From the NCBI GenBank assembly GCA_900315975.1, contig ONBA01000056.1, positions 1-7,544 of the forward strand: a DNA stretch of 7,544 bases, given 5' to 3'. The notes under the pieces were generated by a model. That model ran no database searches. It was not told the DNA's origin and saw nothing but the letters and a program-made list of their open reading frames with translations. Below, piece after piece: positions 1 to 5,085 of the stretch. The translations under genes and the position numbers were made by a program. This DNA comes from an uncultured Ruminococcus sp. (GTDB lineage: Bacteria > Bacillota_A > Clostridia > Oscillospirales > Ruminococcaceae). Each line of letters starts with the position of its first letter. The stretch's first letter is position 1.

Positions 1-1
1 A

Positions 2-61
2 GACAGCAGAAAAATGAAGAATGATACAATTGCGGAATCGTCACAGGCCGCAGCCGTATAA
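2..61 (+). CDS. Possible C-terminal tail of an upstream gene (partial)
   Basis: This is the only plus-strand frame that stays open from the window edge, and it stops at TAA 59-61. It would encode the last 19 residues of a protein ending in SSQAAAV. The tail is hydrophilic and carries no recognisable domain, so no function can be given. The opposite strand is also open here, so the coding call rests only on frame and a plausible stop. It may equally be non-coding. Confidence 0.25.
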   Translation, partial: DSRKMKNDTIAESSQAAAV

Positions 62-122
62 TTATATAATATACTGTGACAAAACTGAGGACGAAATAGA
101 AAATTCAAAATCGAGTGATTTT

Positions 123-154
123 GGTAGAAAATCCGGTAGAAATTTTTGGTAGAA
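123..154 (+). repeat. Three GGTAGAA direct repeats
   Basis: GGTAGAA occurs exactly at 123-129, 135-141 and 148-154, so the steps are 12 and 13 bases. The shorter core TAGAA also occurs at 97 and 202. The spacing is near, but slightly above, one helical turn. It could be a cluster of binding sites upstream of the promoter at 242-270. The role is unknown. Confidence 0.55.
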
Positions 155-241
155 GTCAATTATATGATTTCACGGAAGTTTCAGAAAAGCCGTAACACCG
201 ATAGAAAATGCACATAAAATGAAAAAGTTCATATAATGTGC

Positions 242-270
242 TGGACTTTGCTCCGATTTTGTGCTATAAT
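242..270 (+). promoter_or_regulatory. Extended -10 promoter, plus strand
   Basis: The -35 is TGGACT at 242-247 (4 of 6 matches to TTGACA). A 17-bp spacer leads to a perfect TATAAT at 265-270, preceded by TGC, which makes an extended -10. Transcription would start near 277. No gene with a ribosome binding site follows, only a hairpin and then the terminator at 387-421, so the likely product is a short RNA. Confidence 0.5.
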
Positions 271-276
271 AATACA

Positions 277-421
277 CAGAAGATTACAGAGAGTATTTGA
301 ATCTGAGGCTTTTCAGAAACGGTCATACGTACCGTATCTGCCTTGTTTTGAAATTTTCTTCTCTAAAATTTTCCTTTCATATTCAGAAAAACCGCAGTTC
401 TCCACCCGAACTGCGGTTTTT
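277..421 (+). ncRNA. Candidate structured small RNA
   Basis: A transcript from the promoter at 242-270 would run about 145 nt to the strong terminator. It can form a hairpin at 306-343: CAGA/TCTG and ACGGT/ACCGT pair around one A-A mismatch and a 7-nt loop, with AGG/CCT closing below a one-sided bulge. A single-stranded AU-rich stretch follows (344-386), then the terminator hairpin with its U run. No credible start codon with a Shine-Dalgarno sequence lies inside. I do not recognise a known RNA family. The alternative is an untranslated leader or a chance promoter. The 3' end faces the end of the minus-strand operon, so readthrough would be antisense to the 172-aa gene. Confidence 0.35.
387..421. 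terminator. Bidirectional rho-independent terminator
   Basis: The arms 387-400 and 408-421 are perfect 14-bp complements (AAAAACCGCAGTTC and its reverse complement) around a 7-base loop. Each strand ends in a run of five T. On the minus strand the hairpin begins 2 bases after the stop codon of the 172-aa gene, so it ends the three-gene operon. On the plus strand it would end the candidate small RNA. Confidence 0.92.
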
Positions 422-423
422 CG

Positions 424-942
424 TTACTTTGTCATGCTCTGCATATGTTCACAGCAGCGGACGAGCATATTCCATGTTCCGCTGTCAACTTTGCCGTTCT
501 GCGGCAGACCGCTCCATCGCTGAAAACGTGTTACTGCTTCGGCAGTGGAATCGTCGTATCTGCCGCATATGTCTACATTCGGGGCATTGTCGTAGCTTTT
601 GCCGATATCACTTAGCATTGCCTGCAGAATGTAAACAAGCTGACCGGCGTCACCCTTTGCCGCAACGTACTTCGCTGACGGAAAAACAGCATATGGCAGT
701 GGGGCACTGTGTTGAATACCCTTGTATACGCTGACTATCCTGTTCCACGTAGCACTGTCGGTATTACCTGTGTCGGGAAGTCCGTACTCACGCTGAAAAG
801 CCTTTACGGCGATTATAGTTTCGTTTCCGTAAGTGCCATCGGGTATGATTAGCGGGATTTTACTGTTCATGAGTGCGATTGCATGAAGATAGGTCTGAAG
901 TTCATATATATGCTGTTTGCGCTGTGCATTTGAGTAAGCCAT
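424..942 (-). CDS. Two-repeat peptidoglycan-binding protein, no signal peptide
   Basis: The 172-aa product consists almost wholly of two peptidoglycan-binding (PG_binding_1-type) repeats, at about residues 10-73 and 97-164. Each has the family core: a G-x-Y turn, T-x-x-A-V-x-x-F-Q and a closing G-x-x-D-x-x-T-W (AVKAFQREYGL at 45-55, AVTRFQRWSGL at 136-146). Such repeats bind cell-wall peptidoglycan. No catalytic domain, signal peptide or membrane segment is present. It is the last gene of a three-gene operon: it starts 3 bases after the previous stop and its AGGAGGT ribosome binding site lies inside the previous gene's last codons. Its first repeat, followed by YKGI, resembles the second repeat of the neighbouring 465-aa protein, which suggests duplication. 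A role in the spore wall is inferred from the neighbours. Confidence 0.9.
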   Translation of the reverse strand: MAYSNAQRKQHIYELQTYLHAIALMNSKIPLIIPDGTYGNETIIAVKAFQREYGLPDTGNTDSATWNRIVSVYKGIQHSAPLPYAVFPSAKYVAAKGDAGQLVYILQAMLSDIGKSYDNAPNVDICGRYDDSTAEAVTRFQRWSGLPQNGKVDSGTWNMLVRCCEHMQSMTK

Positions 943-945
943 GTG

Positions 946-2343
946 TCAACCTCCTGTAATGGTGTAGCCGGGTTCCTGATATGGACGCTTGTCGAATCCG
1001 TATTTGAGGTCGGAGTAGACTCCGGCAATAGCGTCCCATGTAACGGCGCCGACTATGCCCGATACGTCTATGCCGAACTGCCGCTGAAACTCCATGACTG
1101 CCTGCTTGGTAATCGGACCGAAGTAACCGGTATTGTTCACGGCAGGGATATTGCTGTAGGTCTGATGTATGAACGTCAGGTATTCCTGTATTATCCGCAC
1201 TGAACTGCTTGAATCGCCCTCGCGGAGTACTGTTCCCGGATACAGCGCGACTGCTGTGTAATCCGGCTTTACAGAGTCTGCAATACCCTTGTATGCACGG
1301 TAGAGGTCATTACGTGTCGCGCGGTCAACTTCTCCTGTCTGCGGAAGTCCGAACACCCGCTGGAATGACTTGACTGACCGTTCAGTGTATTCGCCGAAAT
1401 AGCCGGTAATGTCTACCGGCTCGACTGCCGCGTAGTATGCGCCGATAACGGCAAGGTAGTACTGAAGCATTCTTACTTCAATACTCTGCATACCGATTTT
1501 GAGGTCTTCAGTGAATGTAGGAGTTATCTCCTCAAGACGTACACCTTCTGAGTCGAGTTCAGCAATGCGCTTGACACTTGTGTAAATACTCGTTATCTTG
1601 TACCATGTCGCCATGTCTACAACACCGGTCACGCCGAGACCGAACACCTCCTGAAATGTACGGACTGCCTCCTCTGTAGCGGCATCAAAAATGCCGTCGG
1701 CGGCAGGAATCTTCGGGATAGCCGGGTAGTTGCGCGATATGCGGTTGAGGTAGATTTGCAGGGATTTTACGTCGTTTCCGGCTGAGCCGAATCCGAGTGC
1801 GATACCCGGATAAGACGGCTGAGCAGTTTTAACAGGAGCGTCCTTCACGATGTCGATGTCCTTTCCGTAGTAGTATTGCAGTATCTCATAAGGTGTGTAA
1901 CCGCGGTTTGCGAGAGTGACAGTTCCCCATTGTGAGAGTCCGGCACAGGTTGAGGTTGTACCGTTGCAGAAGGCAGTGAACAGCGGCTCGACACTTCCCT
2001 GGCGGCGTACATAGTCGTTATATAGTTCATCAACGAGGTAGCTTATATTCTGGAAGTACTCGCGGCCGTTTATGAATTTCTGGTCGTACTGGGTAGTTGC
2101 AGTTATGTCGAAGTCGTATCCGCGAGAGCGGTACCATTCGGTATAGATACGATTGAGAGCGAAACTCACTATCGCGTAGATATTTGCGCGCAGAGCGCTC
2201 TCAGGCCATGTCGGGAATATTTCGCTCGATGCAACGTTTTTGACGTATGCCGGAAAGTCAACAGTGACGTTCGGAGCATCGGAATCGGGAGTTCCGAGGT
2301 GGACAGTGATAGTCTCCGGAATAAACGGTTTACCGGTAAGCAT
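946..2343 (-). CDS. SpoIID-like domain protein with three peptidoglycan-binding repeats
   Basis: The 465-aa product starts with a SpoIID-like domain (about residues 8-166). Visible family features are the segment YVKNVASSEI (33-42), whose Glu41 aligns with the catalytic Glu of SpoIID lytic transglycosylases, the following P-x-x-ALRAN helix, and the closing block GLSQWG...ANRGYTPYEILQYYYG (135-160). Three peptidoglycan-binding repeats follow at about 186-254, 283-351 and 374-443, each with the T-x-x-(A/S)-V-x-x-F-Q core. SpoIID enzymes cut glycan strands during engulfment in sporulation and are normally membrane-anchored. This protein has no signal peptide or membrane segment, so it may act in the mother cell or be a wall-binding structural protein. 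Activity is uncertain. The start is set by AGGAGGT at 2349-2355, 5 bases upstream. The gene lies 12 bases after the 234-aa gene and 3 bases before the 172-aa gene. Confidence 0.88.
   Translation of the reverse strand: MLTGKPFIPETITVHLGTPDSDAPNVTVDFPAYVKNVASSEIFPTWPESALRANIYAIVSFALNRIYTEWYRSRGYDFDITATTQYDQKFINGREYFQNISYLVDELYNDYVRRQGSVEPLFTAFCNGTTSTCAGLSQWGTVTLANRGYTPYEILQYYYGKDIDIVKDAPVKTAQPSYPGIALGFGSAGNDVKSLQIYLNRISRNYPAIPKIPAADGIFDAATEEAVRTFQEVFGLGVTGVVDMATWYKITSIYTSVKRIAELDSEGVRLEEITPTFTEDLKIGMQSIEVRMLQYYLAVIGAYYAAVEPVDITGYFGEYTERSVKSFQRVFGLPQTGEVDRATRNDLYRAYKGIADSVKPDYTAVALYPGTVLREGDSSSSVRIIQEYLTFIHQTYSNIPAVNNTGYFGPITKQAVMEFQRQFGIDVSGIVGAVTWDAIAGVYSDLKYGFDKRPYQEPGYTITGG
949..955 (-). promoter_or_regulatory. 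Ribosome binding site inside the preceding gene's last codons
   Basis: AGGAGGT, read on the minus strand, overlaps the Thr-Gly-Gly codons that end the 465-aa protein and stands 6 bases before the ATG at 942. It fixes the start of the 172-aa gene and implies coupled translation of the two proteins. Confidence 0.85.
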
Positions 2344-2355
2344 AGTGTACCTCCT

Positions 2356-3060
2356 TTAGTTTTTGCCGGACATATCTGAGGGTTCCTGATTGAAGAAAGT
2401 GACTGTCTCGTCAGTCGGAGACATCATCGCCGGAACCGGTATCATGCTGAAATTCTGAACAGACGTTATACCTGCAAAGACAGGTACGTCCACACTTCTG
2501 GCATTGAAAAAACCGTCCGCAGTCACGCTTACGTCGTATAGACTGTATGGCCGTGAAGAACTGTCAGGAGCCTGCGAGAAGCTGTTATCAGGAGCGGGCA
2601 CGCTGAATTTTTCAGTTGTACCGCTGTTATTTGTCAGACCCTCAGCAAGAATGAGTCTGTTGCCGTCGAGTATGGCGGTCACAAGGACTGTCGCTCCCTC
2701 TATTGGTGCTGACTCGTCTCCGGTGCGGACGTTAACGAGGATATAGCCAGTTCCGCTGCCCATGCTCTCCTCCGAGACGTACTCTGGCGGTACGCGGTTG
2801 TCATGCTCCGGAACCTGTGTATCATTGCCAAGTCCTGTAAGGTCAGGCTCGGGGAAGCGGTCGCTGTAGTCGTTTGAGTCTGCCTTGTTTTCGGATTCGT
2901 TGTACGGAAAGTAGGCACTCTCGTCCTGCTTTTCTTCGACTGCGGGAGTTTGCTGCGGAGTTGGAGCAGGTTCGGGAGCAGGGGGGATGTCGGCGGCGGA
3001 ACGCCTGCCGTAAAGCCTCATCATCTCCTGTTTGTAGTGTTCGCTTTTATCAATATTCAT
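2356..3060 (-). CDS. Proline-rich protein with C-terminal beta-sandwich domain
   Basis: The 234-aa product is first in the three-gene operon. Residues 1-22 are charged and helical-looking. Residues 25-100 form a low-complexity linker rich in Pro, Glu, Asp and Asn. Residues about 104-210 look like a carboxypeptidase-regulatory or Cna-B type beta-sandwich: GYILVNVRTG, then PIEGATVLVTA, then NNSGTTEKFSVPAP, then YDVSVTADGFF and a closing QNFSMIPVP. Such domains are usually structural or adhesive. There is no signal peptide, sortase motif or membrane segment. The start is fixed by GGAGG at 3068-3072, 7 bases upstream. The linker could tether the domain to a surface or assembly. I do not recognise a characterised homologue. 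The link to spore-envelope assembly comes only from the two peptidoglycan-binding neighbours and the upstream promoter pattern. Confidence 0.82.
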   Translation of the reverse strand: MNIDKSEHYKQEMMRLYGRRSAADIPPAPEPAPTPQQTPAVEEKQDESAYFPYNESENKADSNDYSDRFPEPDLTGLGNDTQVPEHDNRVPPEYVSEESMGSGTGYILVNVRTGDESAPIEGATVLVTAILDGNRLILAEGLTNNSGTTEKFSVPAPDNSFSQAPDSSSRPYSLYDVSVTADGFFNARSVDVPVFAGITSVQNFSMIPVPAMMSPTDETVTFFNQEPSDMSGKN

Positions 3061-3087
3061 CTTATCGCCTCCGTGATTTGCTGATGA

Positions 3088-3116
3088 ATTATATGCGTAT
3101 ATACATTCGTTTATGC
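3088..3116 (-). promoter_or_regulatory. Sigma-E-like sporulation promoter of the three-gene operon
   Basis: Read on the minus strand, GCATAAA (3110-3116) is followed after 14 bases by CATATAAT (3088-3095). This fits the Bacillus sigma-E pattern (-35 with an ATA core, 13-15 bases, -10 near CATACAAT, 7 of 8 matching here). Transcription would start near 3081, giving a leader of about 20 bases that contains the GGAGG at 3068-3072. The -10 also contains TATAAT, but no sigma-A -35 stands at the right distance. The region is AT-rich, so chance agreement is possible. Confidence 0.45.
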
Positions 3117-3176
3117 TTGTTCAGAATAGAGGCGAGGCAGCTTTTTCACTGTTTGGTCCGGAATTATATAAGAAGC

Positions 3177-3195
3177 GTATATTAGCTGAATATAC
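3177..3195. promoter_or_regulatory. Dyad GTATATT-N5-AATATAC, possible operator
   Basis: Perfect 7-bp inverted arms (3177-3183 and 3189-3195) flank AGCTG in the spacer between two divergent transcription units. It lies about 50 bases upstream of the plus-strand -35 and about 60 upstream of the minus-strand -35. The size suits a dimeric regulator, but none can be named. Confidence 0.35.
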
Positions 3196-3245
3196 AAATT
3201 TTTAATAATTACTTTGTTTAAACCTACAAAATATGTCCAAATCAC

Positions 3246-3274
3246 TTTAAAAAATCTCGGGCATATGTTATAAT
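3246..3274 (+). promoter_or_regulatory. Extended -10 promoter of the EAL gene
   Basis: The -35 is TTTAAA at 3246-3251 (4 of 6). A 17-bp spacer leads to a perfect TATAAT at 3269-3274 with TGT in front, making an extended -10. Transcription would start near 3281 and give a leader of about 59 nt before the ATG at 3340. This is the vegetative type, unlike the opposite operon. Confidence 0.65.
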
Positions 3275-3291
3275 ATTATAAAGTTATATGT

Positions 3292-3319
3292 CGTGATAGT
3301 ATAGTATGTATACTTCACG
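3292..3319 (+). promoter_or_regulatory. Leader hairpin before the EAL gene
   Basis: CGTGA-T-AGTATA (3292-3303) pairs with TATACTTCACG (3309-3319), leaving one bulged T and a 5-base loop GTATG. It lies inside the predicted leader, 5 bases before the AAAGGAG ribosome binding site at 3325-3331. It could affect translation or mRNA stability, or act as a DNA operator just past the start site. No U run follows, so it is not a terminator. Confidence 0.45.
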
Positions 3320-3339
3320 GCTTTAAAGGAGTTTTATCT

Positions 3340-5028
3340 ATGCAGGGTAGTTCGTTCAGGAAAGTGCTCCAGCGCTTTATGATGGCAATAGAGGACCTTC
3401 CGAATACTCTCGTTCCGCAGTGCGGAGGCGCTCTTGACGAGATCTGTGAGGTCCTGAATATCGGCAGGATCTTCGCTGTATATTATGAGAGTGCCAAGGC
3501 AGAGGCTGACGGTGACTGCGAAAACTATATGCTCTTTGATTCTGATGATTTCGATGAGCAGATCGAACACGTCGTCGAGAAGCGTACTCCTGTCGGAACT
3601 GTTATAATATATCGTGTTTTTGCTAAAAAAGGACATTTGCAGTGGGACGACGATGACCTTGAACGCATTGATGTCTTCATCAAGATGCTCTTTGTCTTCA
3701 ACGGCAGAACCAAGCTTATGCACGCGAATTATCGCCTTATGTTCTTCGACCCCGACCTTGAAGTATACAACCTCAAGTTTTTCTTCAAGAACATTTCTGA
3801 GGTGCTGAGAAACGGCGATATACATCAGTATGCGGCACTTTATATAAATCTCAGGCATTTTTCGGCAGTCAACCTTCAGCTTGGCCGTCAGCTTGGTACT
3901 CTTGTTATGCGCCGCTATATCACTCACATCGGCAATATGCTTAAAGGTTACGAGCATATCGCACGTATAGGCGGTGACAACTTCGCTATTCTCGTTAAAC
4001 AGGAAAACCTCGAAAATGTTCTCGAAGCTCTTGACGGTACCGCTATTACCTACGATGACAAAACACAGGACCGTATCCTTGTTTCGGCTTCTGCCGGAGT
4101 TTACATAATAAACGGCGATATACCGGTAAATTCATTCAACGATATCATGGACAGGGTAAGTGTTGCTATTGCTATTGCCAAACGTAACAGCCAGTCTAAT
4201 TTTGCGTTCTTTGGTACTGAGATGATGAAGCAGAATGAGCATATGCTCATGATAAGTTCACTGTTCCCGAGTGCGCTTGAAAATGAGGAGTTCATTGTTT
4301 ACTATCAGCCGAAGGTGTCTATGGTGGACTGTTCTCTCGTTGGTGCTGAGGCTCTTTGCAGGTGGAGACACGACGGCAAACTTGTCTCGCCGGCTGAGTT
4401 CATTCCTATCCTTGAACGCGGTATCGACATCTGCAAACTCGATTTCTATATGCTCGACCACGTTTGCCACGATATAAGACGGTGGCTTGATGAGGGAAGG
4501 TCGGTCGTGAAAGTGTCAGTAAACCTTTCTCGCCGTCATCTCTCGGATATGGACCTGCTCGAACATATTGTAAATATTATTGACCGCAACAATGTGCCGC
4601 ACAAGTACATCGAGGTCGAGCTTACGGAGACTACTACCGATGTAGAGTTCAATGACCTTAAACGCGTAATAAGCGGTTTGCAGGAACGTGGTATATCCAC
4701 TTCCGTTGACGACTTTGGTATCGGATATTCGTCACTTACGCTTATCAAGGATATGCCGTGGAATGTCCTGAAAGTAGACAAGAGCTTCCTTCCGGAGCAG
4801 AATGAACACTACGACACAAAGAAAGAGGTAATGCTAAGGTACGTGGTGGGAATGGCTCGCGGTATGGGACTTGAATGTGTCGCCGAGGGTGTTGAGACAC
4901 TCGAACAGATAGACCTGCTTTTGTCGAGTTCATGCGATATCGCACAGGGATTTTATTTCGACCGTCCTATGCCGGGTGAGGAATTCATAACCCGCCTTGA
5001 CAATTACAGATACGAAATCAAACGATAA
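3340..5028 (+). CDS. Degenerate GGDEF / intact EAL c-di-GMP phosphodiesterase
   Basis: The 562-aa product is a cytoplasmic c-di-GMP protein. Residues 1-120 look like a GAF-type sensory domain. A GGDEF-like domain follows (about 125-295), with GGDNF at 211-215 in place of GG(D/E)EF. The loss of the catalytic Glu argues against cyclase activity, though GTP or protein binding may remain. The EAL domain (about 305-555) keeps its signature residues: EAL at 337-339, Asn395 in VSVNLS, ELTET at 427-431, DDFG at 457-460, Lys478 before the VD pair, AEGVET at 515-520 and QGF at 536-538. It should therefore hydrolyse c-di-GMP to pGpG, lowering the signal that controls attachment and surface growth. There are no membrane segments. 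AAAGGAG at 3325-3331, 8 bases upstream, fixes the start. The gene stands alone between its own promoter and a terminator. Confidence 0.93.
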   Translation: MQGSSFRKVLQRFMMAIEDLPNTLVPQCGGALDEICEVLNIGRIFAVYYESAKAEADGDCENYMLFDSDDFDEQIEHVVEKRTPVGTVIIYRVFAKKGHLQWDDDDLERIDVFIKMLFVFNGRTKLMHANYRLMFFDPDLEVYNLKFFFKNISEVLRNGDIHQYAALYINLRHFSAVNLQLGRQLGTLVMRRYITHIGNMLKGYEHIARIGGDNFAILVKQENLENVLEALDGTAITYDDKTQDRILVSASAGVYIINGDIPVNSFNDIMDRVSVAIAIAKRNSQSNFAFFGTEMMKQNEHMLMISSLFPSALENEEFIVYYQPKVSMVDCSLVGAEALCRWRHDGKLVSPAEFIPILERGIDICKLDFYMLDHVCHDIRRWLDEGRSVVKVSVNLSRRHLSDMDLLEHIVNIIDRNNVPHKYIEVELTETTTDVEFNDLKRVISGLQERGISTSVDDFGIGYSSLTLIKDMPWNVLKVDKSFLPEQNEHYDTKKEVMLRYVVGMARGMGLECVAEGVETLEQIDLLLSSSCDIAQGFYFDRPMPGEEFITRLDNYRYEIKR

Positions 5029-5031
5029 AAT

Positions 5032-5061
5032 AAGCCGCTGTTGTAATAAACAGCGGCTTTT
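5032..5061. terminator. Hairpin terminator between convergent genes
   Basis: Perfect 11-bp arms (5032-5042 and 5049-5059, AAGCCGCTGTT and its complement) surround a 6-base loop and end in TTTT on the plus strand. The hairpin begins 3 bases after the EAL gene stop. On the minus strand the same stem is followed by a T-rich stretch broken by one A, 24 bases past the dockerin gene stop, so it can serve both genes. Confidence 0.9.
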
Positions 5062-5085
5062 ATGTGTGTTACAGAGCAAACGAGG

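Larger units (their letters stand above)
62..386. other. Intergenic stretch without a convincing protein gene
   Basis: These 325 bases are AT-rich. They contain two overlapping TATAAT-like boxes at 57-70 with no good -35 partner, a weak 7-bp hairpin (arms 106-112 and 117-123, loop GAGT), TAGAA-type repeats, one good plus-strand promoter (242-270) and a second possible -35/-10 pair (TGCACA 209-214, TATAAT 232-237, 17-bp spacer). Open frames here lack a ribosome binding site and run straight through the 387-421 terminator. The stretch is best read as a regulatory region and a possible small RNA locus. Confidence 0.6.

Noticed and set aside
57..70. Two TATAAT boxes as promoters
   Set aside because: No acceptable -35 element stands 16-18 bases upstream of either box, and the stretch is a simple AT-rich near-palindrome.
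106..123. CAAAATC/GATTTTG hairpin as a terminator of the upstream gene
   Set aside because: The stem is short and AT-rich, and no T run follows it on either strand.
236..734. Open frames on the plus strand (236-523 and 297-734)
   Set aside because: They have no ribosome binding site, run through the strong 387-421 hairpin and overlap the well-supported 172-aa gene on the other strand.
3281..3339. c-di-GMP riboswitch in front of the EAL gene
   Set aside because: The predicted leader of about 59 nt is too short for a full aptamer, and the conserved riboswitch core sequences are absent.
3334..3957. 207-aa minus-strand open frame opposite the EAL gene
   Set aside because: It is a shadow of the GGDEF/EAL coding frame: it has no ribosome binding site and no recognisable domain, while the plus-strand protein is fully motif-supported.
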